The notes beneath the pieces were generated by a model. It was not told the DNA's origin and did no database searches. It worked only from the letters and a program-made list of their open reading frames with translations. Positions 46,302 to 55,177 of a stretch of 64,000 bases of DNA are shown piece by piece; positions within the stretch are counted from its first letter, which is position 1; every line of letters begins with the position of its first letter. The translations under genes and the position numbers were made by a program. The DNA is from Bradyrhizobium yuanmingense (GTDB lineage Bacteria > Pseudomonadota > Alphaproteobacteria > Rhizobiales > Xanthobacteraceae), in assembly GCF_029167105.1 (NCBI RefSeq), contig NZ_JARFML010000004.1, forward strand, positions 186,001-250,000, written 5' to 3'.

Positions 46302-47537
46302 ATGGACGTACAACGCAAGCTGGAGATTCTGGCGGACGCCGCCAAATACGACGCATCCTGTGCCTCCAGCGGCACCGAGAAGCGGGATTCCAGCGACGGC
46401 AAGGGCATGGGCTCGACCGCGCCGGGCATGGGCATCTGCCATTCCTACGCGCCGGACGGACGCTGCATCTCGCTGCTCAAGGTGCTGCTGACCAACGCCT
46501 GCAATTACGATTGCCTTTATTGCGTCAACCGCGCCTCCTCGAACGTCCCACGCGCCCGCTTCACCATCGACGAATTGGTCAAGCTCACGCTCGACTTCTA
46601 CCGGCGCAACTACATCGAGGGCCTGTTTCTCTCCTCCGGCATCATCCGCAACCCTGACTACACGATGGAGCAAGTGGTGAGCGTCGCGCGAAAACTGCGC
46701 GAGGAGCATCACTTCCGCGGCTACATCCACCTGAAGACCATTCCCGAGGCCGACGACGCGCTGATCGCCGAGGCCGGCAAATATGCCGACCGCCTTTCGA
46801 TCAACATCGAGATGCCTGAGGAGGCGAGCCTGCAGCAATTCGCGCCGGAGAAGGACGTGCGCGCGATCCGCCGCACCATGGGCCGGCTGCGGCTGAAGCT
46901 GGACGAGGCCGAGGAGAGCCGCAGCGCCAAGACGAAGGCCAGGCCGCAGCGCTTCGCCCCCGCCGGACAAAGCACGCAGATGATCGTCGGCGCAGATAGC
47001 GCCTCCGATCACACCATTCTCCACACCAGCGCCAATCTCTACGGCGCCTACCGGCTGCGGCGCGTCTATTACTCCGCCTTCAGCCCGATCCCCGACGCGA
47101 GCCACGCTTTGCCTCTGATACAGCCGCCGCTGCTGCGCGAGCACCGGCTCTACCAGGCCGACTGGCTGATGCGGTTCTACGGCTTCGACGTTGGCGAGAT
47201 CGTCGACGACAGCGCGATGCTGCCGCTCGACATTGATCCCAAGCTGGCCTGGGCGCTGCGCCACCGCGACCGCTTCCCGCTCGACGTCAACCGCGCCAGC
47301 CGCGAGGAGCTGCTGCGCGTGCCGGGCTTCGGCACCAGGACGGTCGAACGCATCCTCGCGACGCGGCGCACCACCACGATCCGCCTCGCCGATCTCGCGC
47401 GGCTGCATGTGCCCCGCAACAAGGCGCTGCCGTTCATCGTCCTCAGCGATCACCGTCCCTCACCGCATCGTCTCGATGCGGCCGGACTGATCGAACGGTT
47501 CAAGCCGAAGGCAACGCAACTGGGATTTGGCTTCTGA
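46302..47537 (+). CDS. Putative DNA modification/repair radical SAM protein
   Basis: This 411-residue radical SAM protein has the 4Fe-4S motif C67-x3-C71-x2-C74 (NACNYDCLYCVNR) and a C-terminal helix-hairpin-helix (LDVNRASREELLRVPGFG, residues ~325-345) that suggests DNA binding. It matches the family often annotated 'putative DNA modification/repair radical SAM protein' (TIGR03916-like), which is nearly always next to a uracil-DNA-glycosylase-superfamily gene. The ATG at 46302 follows the LexA box by 82 bp. The next gene begins at its stop (TGATG overlap). The reaction is unknown; lesion repair is inferred from the domain and context. Confidence 0.88.
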   Translation: MDVQRKLEILADAAKYDASCASSGTEKRDSSDGKGMGSTAPGMGICHSYAPDGRCISLLKVLLTNACNYDCLYCVNRASSNVPRARFTIDELVKLTLDFYRRNYIEGLFLSSGIIRNPDYTMEQVVSVARKLREEHHFRGYIHLKTIPEADDALIAEAGKYADRLSINIEMPEEASLQQFAPEKDVRAIRRTMGRLRLKLDEAEESRSAKTKARPQRFAPAGQSTQMIVGADSASDHTILHTSANLYGAYRLRRVYYSAFSPIPDASHALPLIQPPLLREHRLYQADWLMRFYGFDVGEIVDDSAMLPLDIDPKLAWALRHRDRFPLDVNRASREELLRVPGFGTRTVERILATRRTTTIRLADLARLHVPRNKALPFIVLSDHRPSPHRLDAAGLIERFKPKATQLGFGF

Positions 47538-48979
47538 TGCAGTACATCATGCTCGACACTGAAACCGATTTCGACGGCTGGCGCAAAGCCGCGCGCAGCC
47601 TCGTGCTCCATCACGTGCCGCCGGGCGACGTCACCTGGACTGTGCGAGGCGGCGAAGCGGACTTGTTCGCACCGTCCTCGCCGTCTCCGATCTTCGAGGT
47701 GAACGACGGTACCTTCAACGTACCAGGCAAATTCGTCGAGCTCGCCAAGGCGGCGATCCTGCATCGCGATGGCGAACGCTTTGCGATCCTGTATCGCCTG
47801 CTGTTCCGGCTGAAGGAGAGTCACGATCTCATCGAGGTCGCGACCGACGCCGATGTCGCGCTTGTCACGGCCATGGCGAAAGCGGTCTATCGCGACGAGC
47901 ACAAGATGCATGCCTTCGTGCGCTTCCGCGAGATCGGCCGGGAACGCCAGGCGCACTACGTCGCCTGGTTCGAGCCGGAGCATCACGTCGTCGAGCTCGC
48001 CGCGCCGTTCTTCGCCAAGCGCTTTGCCGACATGCCCTGGTCGATCCTGACGCCGGACCTCTGCGCGCATTGGGACGGCCATGCGCTCTCGTTCACGCCG
48101 GGCGTCAGCAAGAGCGAGGCGCCGGGCGAAGACCGGCTGGAGGAAACCTGGCGGCGCTACTATGCCAGCATCTTCAATCCGGCCCGGCTCAACGTGAAGG
48201 CGATGCAGGCCGAGATGCCGAAGAAATATTGGAGGAACCTGCCCGAGGCTTCGATCATTAAGCCCTTGATCGAGGACGCCGAACGCATGACCGGCGCCAT
48301 GATCGCCAATGCCGCAACCGATCCGCACAAGCCTCAGAAGCGGCCGGAGGCTCCGATGAAACGCAAGCCAGCTGCCGATGATCTCGAAACGCTCCGCGAG
48401 GAGGCCGCGCATTGCCGCGCCTGCCATCTCTACAAGGACGCGACACAGACCGTGTTCGGCGAAGGGCCGAAGAATGCCAACATCATGCTGGTCGGCGAGC
48501 AGCCCGGCGACAAGGAAGACCTCGCCGGCCATCCCTTCGTCGGCCCGGCCGGGCAAATGCTCGATCGCGCGCTGGAGGAGGCCGGCGTCGACCGCAAGAA
48601 GGTCTATGTCACCAACGCGGTGAAGCACTTCAAATTCGTGCCGCGCGGAAAGATCCGCCTGCACCAGAAGCCGATCACACCTGAGATCCGGGCGTGCCGG
48701 CAATGGTACGAGCGGGAAGTTTCGGTAATCCAGCCCGATCTCATCGTGGCGATGGGCGCCACCGCCGCGCAAAGCGTGTTCGGCAAGATCACTCCGATCG
48801 GGAAGAACCGCGGCCGGCTGATCGAGCTTCCCGAAGGCCGCAAGGCGCTGGTGACCGTGCACCCGTCCTATCTGCTGCGACTGCCTGATCCCGAAGCCAA
48901 GGTTCTGGAATATCGGCGCTTCGTCGAAGATCTGAAGATCGCCGCCGGCCTGCAGAAGAAAGCCGCACGGGCTGCGTGA
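47537..48979 (+). CDS. UdgX-like uracil-DNA-binding protein fused to an N-terminal TIGR03915-type domain
   Basis: This 480-residue protein has two parts. Residues 1-~245 match the radical-SAM-linked TIGR03915/DUF4130 domain (DETDFDGWRKAARSL-like start, HKMHAFVRFREIG). Residues ~280-475 match UDG family 4/UdgX: CHLYKDATQTVFGEG, then GEQPGDKEDLAGHPFVGPAG (active-site motif A), KHFKFVPRGKIRLHQKP with His376 at the position of the uracil-crosslinking His of Mycobacterium UdgX, and VTVHPSYLLR (motif B). Cys residues early in the UDG part suggest a 4Fe-4S cluster. UdgX binds uracil-DNA covalently and blocks further processing. It is coupled to the radical SAM gene and likely SOS-regulated. Confidence 0.9.
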   Translation: MQYIMLDTETDFDGWRKAARSLVLHHVPPGDVTWTVRGGEADLFAPSSPSPIFEVNDGTFNVPGKFVELAKAAILHRDGERFAILYRLLFRLKESHDLIEVATDADVALVTAMAKAVYRDEHKMHAFVRFREIGRERQAHYVAWFEPEHHVVELAAPFFAKRFADMPWSILTPDLCAHWDGHALSFTPGVSKSEAPGEDRLEETWRRYYASIFNPARLNVKAMQAEMPKKYWRNLPEASIIKPLIEDAERMTGAMIANAATDPHKPQKRPEAPMKRKPAADDLETLREEAAHCRACHLYKDATQTVFGEGPKNANIMLVGEQPGDKEDLAGHPFVGPAGQMLDRALEEAGVDRKKVYVTNAVKHFKFVPRGKIRLHQKPITPEIRACRQWYEREVSVIQPDLIVAMGATAAQSVFGKITPIGKNRGRLIELPEGRKALVTVHPSYLLRLPDPEAKVLEYRRFVEDLKIAAGLQKKAARAA

Positions 48980-49034
48980 CTACAGCGGGAAATGGCTTCA
49001 CGCCGTTGTTGACGATCCGATCTCTCAAATAGAC

Positions 49035-49061
49035 AAGGGCCCGTGGAATGCACGGGCCCTT
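49035..49061. terminator. Hairpin terminator between convergent udgX-like and M20 genes
   Basis: Perfect 11-bp arms AAGGGCCCGTG (49035-49045) and CACGGGCCCTT (49051-49061) enclose a 5-nt loop. A T follows the stem on the plus strand. It sits between the UdgX-like stop (48979) and the M20 stop (49085) and could stop transcription from both sides. Confidence 0.75.
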
Positions 49062-49084
49062 TCATCTGTGCTTCGGACCCGGTC

Positions 49085-50257
49085 CTACGACGCCGCGAGC
49101 TGCTCCTCGACCAGCTTCACCCAATAGGACGTGCCGTAGACGATCGCCTCGTCGTTGAAATTGTAGGCGGGGTGATGCAGGCCGGCGCTGTCGCCGTTGC
49201 CGCAGAAGATGAAGGCGCCGGGCCGCGCTTCCAGCATGTAGGCGAAATCCTCGCCGCCCATCAGCGGCGCCATCTCGTGGACATGGGCCTCGCCGGCGAC
49301 CTGCGTGGCGATGCGCCGTGCCACTTCGGTCTCCGCCGCATGATTGTTCACGACCGGATAATTGCGCTTGTAGTGCAGGTCGATCTTGGCGCCGGTGATC
49401 TGCGCCACGCCCGCCACGACCTCATGCACGCGCTTCTCGACCAGCTTGCGCACCTCAGGCGACAGCGTGCGGATGGTGCCTCTCAGGGTCGCGGTCTGCG
49501 GAATGACGTTGCGGGCGTTGCCGGCGTGGAATTCGCAGATCGATACGACTGCGGATTCCAGGGGATCGACGCTGCGGGAGACGATCGACTGCAGGGCCGT
49601 GATCACCTGCGCCCCGACCAGAACGGAATCGACGCATTTGTGCGGACGCGCGGCATGGCCGCCAACGCCCTCGATCATGATGTCGACCTCGTCGGTCGCC
49701 GCCATGATGGGGCCCGGCCTGATCGCGAACGAGCCGACCGGGATGCCCGGGCCGTTGTGCATGCCATAGACCTGCTCGATGCCGAACCGCTCCATCAGGC
49801 CGTCCTTGACCATGGCCGCGCCGCCGGCGCCACCCTCCTCGGCCGGCTGGAAGATCACCACGGCATCGCCGGCGAAATTGCGCGTCTCGGCGAGATAGCG
49901 GGCCGCCCCGAGCAGCATCGCGGTGTGGCCGTCATGGCCGCAGGCGTGCATCTTGCCGGGAATCTTGGAGGCGTAAGGCAGATTAGTCTGCTCCTCGACC
50001 GGCAGCGCATCCATGTCGGCACGCATGCCGATCACCTTGAGCCCCTCGCCGGTGGGCTTGTTGCCCTTGATTACGCCGACGACGCCGGTCTGGCCGAGAC
50101 CGGTCACGACTTCGTCGCAGCCGAACTCCCGCAACCGGTCCGCAACGAATGCTGCGGTGCGGTGGACATCGTACAGCAGCTCGGGGTGCTGATGGATGTC
50201 CCGCCGCCAGGCCTGGATATCGGGTTGAAGGTCGGCGACGCGGTTCACGATGGGCAT
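49085..50257 (-). CDS. M20 amidohydrolase (hippurate hydrolase-like)
   Basis: This 390-residue cytoplasmic M20D peptidase shows IHQHPELLYDVHRTAAF near the N-terminus, MRADMDALPVEE (metal ligand Asp and catalytic Asp), MHACGHDGHTAMLLGAA (Cys/His ligand pair), FQPAEEGGAGG with the catalytic Glu, and a final EDFAYML with the last His/Glu ligand. This is the pattern of hippurate hydrolase, IAA-amino-acid hydrolase and related N-acyl amino-acid amidohydrolases. The start is ATG 50257 because the longer frame adds unconserved residues. The substrate is not known. Confidence 0.92.
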   Translation of the reverse strand: MPIVNRVADLQPDIQAWRRDIHQHPELLYDVHRTAAFVADRLREFGCDEVVTGLGQTGVVGVIKGNKPTGEGLKVIGMRADMDALPVEEQTNLPYASKIPGKMHACGHDGHTAMLLGAARYLAETRNFAGDAVVIFQPAEEGGAGGAAMVKDGLMERFGIEQVYGMHNGPGIPVGSFAIRPGPIMAATDEVDIMIEGVGGHAARPHKCVDSVLVGAQVITALQSIVSRSVDPLESAVVSICEFHAGNARNVIPQTATLRGTIRTLSPEVRKLVEKRVHEVVAGVAQITGAKIDLHYKRNYPVVNNHAAETEVARRIATQVAGEAHVHEMAPLMGGEDFAYMLEARPGAFIFCGNGDSAGLHHPAYNFNDEAIVYGTSYWVKLVEEQLAAS

Positions 50258-50429
50258 GGAAGGTCTCGAGCTGTTGGAAATGCAAGGTCTGTCTACCATG
50301 CAAGCGTCGGTCCACCCAACCGCCGGCAATCGGGGTCTAGCCCTGTTCACCCGGCATGGCCGGGCTTGTCCCGGTCGGCTGCGTCTGCCTATTTACGGAA
50401 AGCAAAGAAACCATCCGGGTAGAAGCAGA

Positions 50430-52049
50430 ATGCCGAGGCGACTTGAAGGTGAGTTTGACTACATTGTCGTCGGAGCCGGCACCGCGGGCTGCATCGTCGC
50501 CAACCGGCTGTCGGCTGTCCCAGGCAACCGCGTTCTCATCCTTGAAGCTGGTGGCGACGACAACTGGATCTGGTTCCACATTCCGGTCGGCTATCTCTTC
50601 GCCATCGGCAATCCGCGTTCGGACTGGATGTTCAAGACCGAGGCCGAGCCCGGCCTGAACGGCCGCTCGCTGGCCTATCCGCGCGGCAAGGTGATCGGCG
50701 GCTGCTCGGCGATCAACGCCATGATCTCGATGCGCGGACAGGCTGCCGACTACGATCATTGGCGCCAGCTTGGCCTGACCGGCTGGGGCTATGACGACGT
50801 GCTGCCGTTGTTCAAGCGCCTCGAGGACCACTTCCTCGGCGCCAGCGAGCATCACGGCGCCGGGGGCGGCTGGCGCATCGAGGCGCCGCGGCTGTCATGG
50901 GCCATTCTCGACGCGGTCGGTGACGCCGCCGAGGAGATGGGCATCAAGCGCATCCCGGATTTCAACACCGGCGACAACGAAGGCACCAGCTATTTCCACG
51001 TCAACCAGAAGCGCGGCCGGCGCTGGTCCTCGGCGCGCGGCTTCCTCAAGCCGGCCTTGAGGCGCCCCAATCTGCGGCTCGAGAAGCACGTGCTGGTCGA
51101 CCGCCTCATCATCGAGCAGGGTCGCGCCGTCGGCGTGCGCTTCATCCAGAACGGCGAGATCATCGAGGCGCGCGCAAAGCGCGAGGTGGTGCTCTCGGCA
51201 GGCTCCATCGGCTCGGTGCAGGTGCTGCATCGCTCCGGCATTGGACCGGCCGACTGGCTGTCGCCGCTCGGCATCGACATCGTCATGGACAAGCCCGGCG
51301 TCGGGCGCAATCTGCAGGATCACCTGCAGCAGCGCGCGATCTACAAGGTCGAGGGCGTGCGCACGCTGAACGAGACCTATTACAATCTGTTGCGCCGCGG
51401 CCTGATGGGGCTCGACTACGCTTTCCGCCGCCGCGGCCCGCTGACCATGGCGCCGTCGCAGCTCGGCATCTTCACGCGCTCCGATGCGACGCGCGCCCGC
51501 GCCAACATCCAATTCCACGTGCAGCCGCTCTCGCTCGACAAGTTCGGCGATCCCCTGCACCGTTTCCCTGCGATCACGGTGAGCGCGTGCAATCTGCAGC
51601 CGACCTCGCGCGGCACCGTGCGGTTGCGCGCGACAACGCCTGACGAGAAGCCGATCATCGCGCCAAATTACCTGTCGACCGACGACGACCGCCAGGTCGC
51701 CGCCGACGCCATTCGCACCACGCGGCGCCTGATGCAGCAGAAAGCGCTGGCCAAATATCGCCCCAGCGAATATCTGCCCGGCCCTTCCGTCGGCGACGAC
51801 GATGCCTCCCTCGCGAAAGCCGCCGGCGACATCGGCACCACCATCTTCCATCCCGTCGGCACCGCGAAGATGGGCACGGCGAACGATCCAATGGCAGTGG
51901 TGGACGAGCGGTTGCGATTCTACGGCCTCGACGGCCTGCGCATCGTCGATGCCTCGATCATGCCGACGATCACCTCGGGCAACACCAACACGCCGACCGC
52001 GATGATCGCGGAGAAGGGTGCGACCATGATCCTGGAGGATGCGAAGTAG
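50430..52049 (+). CDS. GMC-family FAD-dependent oxidoreductase
   Basis: This 539-residue flavoprotein belongs to the GMC family (choline dehydrogenase, alcohol oxidase, and similar). The FAD-binding GxGxxG is FDYIVVGAGTAGCIVANRL; LAYPRGKVIGGCSAINAMI is GMC signature 1, and the SAGSIGSVQVLHRSGIGP block is signature 2. The catalytic His pair lies near GTTIFHPVGTAKMG and TSGNTNTPTAMIAEKGA at the C-terminus. The ATG at 50430 has an AGAAGC run before it. An alpha/beta hydrolase gene follows after 12 bp. The substrate, probably a primary or secondary alcohol, is unassigned. Confidence 0.92.
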   Translation: MPRRLEGEFDYIVVGAGTAGCIVANRLSAVPGNRVLILEAGGDDNWIWFHIPVGYLFAIGNPRSDWMFKTEAEPGLNGRSLAYPRGKVIGGCSAINAMISMRGQAADYDHWRQLGLTGWGYDDVLPLFKRLEDHFLGASEHHGAGGGWRIEAPRLSWAILDAVGDAAEEMGIKRIPDFNTGDNEGTSYFHVNQKRGRRWSSARGFLKPALRRPNLRLEKHVLVDRLIIEQGRAVGVRFIQNGEIIEARAKREVVLSAGSIGSVQVLHRSGIGPADWLSPLGIDIVMDKPGVGRNLQDHLQQRAIYKVEGVRTLNETYYNLLRRGLMGLDYAFRRRGPLTMAPSQLGIFTRSDATRARANIQFHVQPLSLDKFGDPLHRFPAITVSACNLQPTSRGTVRLRATTPDEKPIIAPNYLSTDDDRQVAADAIRTTRRLMQQKALAKYRPSEYLPGPSVGDDDASLAKAAGDIGTTIFHPVGTAKMGTANDPMAVVDERLRFYGLDGLRIVDASIMPTITSGNTNTPTAMIAEKGATMILEDAK

Positions 52050-52061
52050 CATCTTGCCACC

Positions 52062-52943
52062 ATGATCGACCCGCACCGCTTCTCGATCGGCCCGGCTGAG
52101 GCAAACATCGCCATCCTGCAATGGGGCGAGAGCGGCAAGCCGCCTGCCCTGCTCGCACACGGCACCGGCTTCGTCGCCGCCGTCTGGGATGAGGTCGCGC
52201 GCGAGCTTGCCTCGACCTATACCGTCTATGCACTCGACCGACGCGGTCATGGCGCAAGCCACAAACCGGGCGCCTATCACTTCCTTGATTACGCTGACGA
52301 CATCTGCCGGGTGGTCGATACGCTCGATCTCCGCGACATCTATGGAATCGGTCACAGCGCGGGTGCGACCGATCTCCTTCTCGCTGCGAAACTCCTGCCT
52401 GGTCGTTTCGCACGCCTGTTCGTGATGGAGCCGACCATCATGGACCCGCGCGCGTCGCGCTCCGGAGGATTGAGCGAAGAATCGCTTGCCCGCGTGCAGG
52501 GCACGCTGCGCCGACGCGCCGAGTTCGACAGTCCCGACGTAGTGTTCGAACGTTACCGCGCAGCACCGGCGTTTGCGGATTGGACCGAAACCTCGCTACG
52601 GGCGTATGTGCGCCACGGCTTCGCGCTCCTGGATGACGGCCGTATCCGGCTCTGCTGCACACCCAAAATCGAAGCCGCGATCTTGCTTCCCATCTACGAG
52701 GCGATGGAGCAGGTTTACATTGGCGATGCCCGCGGCAATCCGTTTGCCTCGCTCACCAGGCTAGACTGTCCGGTGCGCGTCACTACAGCGGCGAAGTCGG
52801 GTCCAATCTACAAGGAGATGGCGCGACGCGCTGTGTCGCTGATTCCGGGCGTGACCACGTGGGTTTTCGAGAATGCCGGCCACTGCGTCGCGCAGGAAAT
52901 GCCGGAGCACGTGGTGGAAGCCGTGCTCGAGTTTGGCAAATAA
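52062..52943 (+). CDS. Alpha/beta hydrolase
   Basis: This 293-residue protein has the alpha/beta-hydrolase fold pattern: LLAHGTGFVAAVWDEVA (oxyanion HG motif), YALDRRGHGAS, the nucleophile elbow GIGHSAGATD with Ser at about residue 96, and a C-terminal catalytic His in ENAGHCVAQEMPE. The acid is probably in the VTTAAKSGPI region. It follows the GMC oxidoreductase by 12 bp and may be co-transcribed. No specific substrate is indicated. Confidence 0.88.
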   Translation: MIDPHRFSIGPAEANIAILQWGESGKPPALLAHGTGFVAAVWDEVARELASTYTVYALDRRGHGASHKPGAYHFLDYADDICRVVDTLDLRDIYGIGHSAGATDLLLAAKLLPGRFARLFVMEPTIMDPRASRSGGLSEESLARVQGTLRRRAEFDSPDVVFERYRAAPAFADWTETSLRAYVRHGFALLDDGRIRLCCTPKIEAAILLPIYEAMEQVYIGDARGNPFASLTRLDCPVRVTTAAKSGPIYKEMARRAVSLIPGVTTWVFENAGHCVAQEMPEHVVEAVLEFGK

Positions 52944-52981
52944 GTTTCGGCCGCGGACCGAGGCGGCTTGAGCGATCGTCT

Positions 52982-54352
52982 CTAGGCCGATCGCCGCACC
53001 GCGTTGTCCACCAGCGTCTTGCCGAGCGACCAGATCGCACCGGGGACCTTATGGCTGCCGGCGATCACGTCGTCGAACGCCTTCTCGATCCAGCTGCAAT
53101 CTTCCTCGGTGATGGTGAGCGGCGGCAGCAGCTTGATGGTGTGGCTGCCGTGGCCGGCGACTTGCGTCAGGATCTTGTGATCCTTGAACAGCGGCACGGT
53201 GATGAGCTGGCAGAACAAGCCCTTGTTGGCGGTCTCCAGCACATTCCAGGAGGCCCGCAGGCGCAGCGACTTCGGCGGGCCGAACTCGATGCCGATCATC
53301 AGGCCCTTGCCGCGGACTTCCTTGAGCAGCTCGTAGCCCGGCACCATGCGCGTCAGCGCGAGGCGCAGCTCGGCGCCGCGCTTGGCGGCCGCATCGATCA
53401 GCTTCTCCGATTCCATGACGTCGAGCGTGGCAATGCCCGCGGCCATCGCGAGGTCGTTCTTGGAGAAGGTGGAGCCATGCACCACCGCGCGGTCCATCTG
53501 GTTGAAGATCTTGTCGAAGATGCTCTTGCGGGTCAGCACGGCGCCGACCGGCACGTGGCCGCCCGAAAGAGACTTCGACAGCAGCACCATGTCGGGCTCG
53601 ACGTTCCAGTGCTCGACCGCGAGGAAGCGGCCGGTGCGGCCCATGCCGGTCTGGATCTCGTCGGCGACGAACAGTGTGCCGTATTTCTTGCAGAGCGCGG
53701 CCGCGCCGGGCAGGAACTCGTCGGTGGGCATGTTGACGCCCTTGCCCTGGATCGGCTCGACCACGAAGGCGGCGACCTCGCGCGAGGCCAGCGCCTTTTC
53801 CAGCGCGGCCAGGTCGTTGAACGGGATCGGCGTGCAGCCCGGCAGCAGCGGCTCGAAGCCGGTGCGGAAATTGGCATCGCCGGTCAGCGACAGCGCGCCG
53901 TAGGTCAGCCCGTGATAGCCGTGCGCGCAATAGACAATGCCGGGACGCCCCGTCGCGCCGCGCGCGAACTTGATCGCGGCTTCGACGCATTCGGCGCCGG
54001 AATTGGCGAAGAACGCCTTGTCGAGATAGGGAACGTATTTCAGGAGGCGCTCGGCCAGCACACCTGCGAGCGTCGAGACGTCGAATTGGACGAGGTTGGG
54101 CAGGTCGGCATCGAGCACGCTCTTGAGCGCCTCGCGCATGACCGGATGATTGCGCCCGATCGCAAACACGCCGAAGCCGGACAACAGGTCGAGATAGCGC
54201 GCGCCCTCGCGGTCGTAGAGATACTGCCCATGCCCCTTCTGAAAGCCGACATCGTAGCCGATGGTCTTGAGAACCCGGACGAACTGCTCGTTCAGATACC
54301 GGTTATGCAGGGTGCTGCGCTGGGCCTGACGGTCCGCGAATAGCTGAGACAT
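52982..54352 (-). CDS. hpnO: Aminobacteriohopanetriol synthase HpnO (class III aminotransferase)
   Basis: HpnO is a PLP-dependent class III aminotransferase that converts a hopanoid aldehyde to aminobacteriohopanetriol. The 456-residue protein has YLDLLSGFGVFAIGRNHP, FFANSGAECVEAAIKFARGA, GYHGLTYGALSLTG, LFVADEIQTGMGRTG (PLP Asp) and LLSKSLSGGHVPVGAV with the Schiff-base Lys. The assignment to hpnO rather than to a general acetylornithine-type enzyme rests on its position in the hpn cluster, next to hpnN. ATG 54352 is used; an ATG at 54373 adds seven residues. Confidence 0.88.
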   Translation of the reverse strand: MSQLFADRQAQRSTLHNRYLNEQFVRVLKTIGYDVGFQKGHGQYLYDREGARYLDLLSGFGVFAIGRNHPVMREALKSVLDADLPNLVQFDVSTLAGVLAERLLKYVPYLDKAFFANSGAECVEAAIKFARGATGRPGIVYCAHGYHGLTYGALSLTGDANFRTGFEPLLPGCTPIPFNDLAALEKALASREVAAFVVEPIQGKGVNMPTDEFLPGAAALCKKYGTLFVADEIQTGMGRTGRFLAVEHWNVEPDMVLLSKSLSGGHVPVGAVLTRKSIFDKIFNQMDRAVVHGSTFSKNDLAMAAGIATLDVMESEKLIDAAAKRGAELRLALTRMVPGYELLKEVRGKGLMIGIEFGPPKSLRLRASWNVLETANKGLFCQLITVPLFKDHKILTQVAGHGSHTIKLLPPLTITEEDCSWIEKAFDDVIAGSHKVPGAIWSLGKTLVDNAVRRSA

Positions 54353-54514
54353 GTCTGGATTTGGGCTGTGCATCCGCTACATACTTCGGTTGAGGGCCGT
54401 CTCGTCAACTGAAAACGGACCGTTACTGAAAACGGTCTGTGCGGCCTTTTGCCCTTTTTCGGACCATCTTCGCAAGCACAGCTTTAGACCATGTTGCACT
54501 GCCAAGGAACACAC

Positions 54515-55177
54515 ATGCGTTTGGCCCTTTACACCGGACTAATACTGGCTGGCGGTTACGCCGGCCTGACGCCCGCGCTCGCCGCGGATCCGACCGGCGA
54601 CTGGCGGGTCGCCGACGGCGTTGCCAACATTCGCGTCGCCCAATGCTATGGCAGCATGTGGGGCGCGGTTTCCTGGGAAAAGCAGCCCGGCGGACGCGAC
54701 GAGAACAATCCGGACGTCTCGAAAAAGAACAGGCCGACGCTCGGCATGGCAACCCTGATCGACATGAAGAAGAAGCCCGGCGTCGATCAGTGGGAAGGGC
54801 AGGTCTACAACGCCAAGGACGGCCAGCTCTACAGCGCGACCATCACGCCGGCCGGTCCCGACCAGCTCGAGATCAAGGGCTGCGTCATGGGCTTCCTCTG
54901 CGGCGGCGAAACCTGGACCCGGGTCGGCCCGCCGATCCCTTCGAGCCCTGCCAACGCCATGGCCAAGGGCGCAGCGAAATCCAGCGGCACTGCGCCGAAG
55001 CCCCAAGGGGGGCAAGCGGGGCAAGGGGCCCAAGCAGCCCAGGCCGGGAGCGGCACCATCACGCCTGCGCCCGCAGCTCCCAAGGCCGCCGGCGCAGCCA
55101 AGCCCGGTCAGAAGGGCGCCGCCGACCCGGTCGGCGACATCTGCCTACTCGCTGAGATTGCGGGGTTTGCCCATTAG
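54515..55177 (+). CDS. DUF2147 domain secreted protein
   Basis: This 220-residue protein has a signal peptide (LALYTGLILAGGYAGLTPALAA) and a DUF2147 domain at residues ~28-145: GDWRVADGVANIRVAQC, GRDENNPDVSKKNRPTLG, WEGQVYNAKDGQLYSATIT, LEIKGCVMGFLCGGETWTRV. A Gly/Ala/Pro-rich tail of 75 residues follows. The last ~11 residues lie over the 3' end of the convergent hpnN gene (33-bp overlap). The start has CAAGGAA upstream. DUF2147 proteins are periplasmic and of unknown function; its place between hpnO and hpnN suggests a link to hopanoids or the envelope. Confidence 0.85.
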   Translation: MRLALYTGLILAGGYAGLTPALAADPTGDWRVADGVANIRVAQCYGSMWGAVSWEKQPGGRDENNPDVSKKNRPTLGMATLIDMKKKPGVDQWEGQVYNAKDGQLYSATITPAGPDQLEIKGCVMGFLCGGETWTRVGPPIPSSPANAMAKGAAKSSGTAPKPQGGQAGQGAQAAQAGSGTITPAPAAPKAAGAAKPGQKGAADPVGDICLLAEIAGFAH

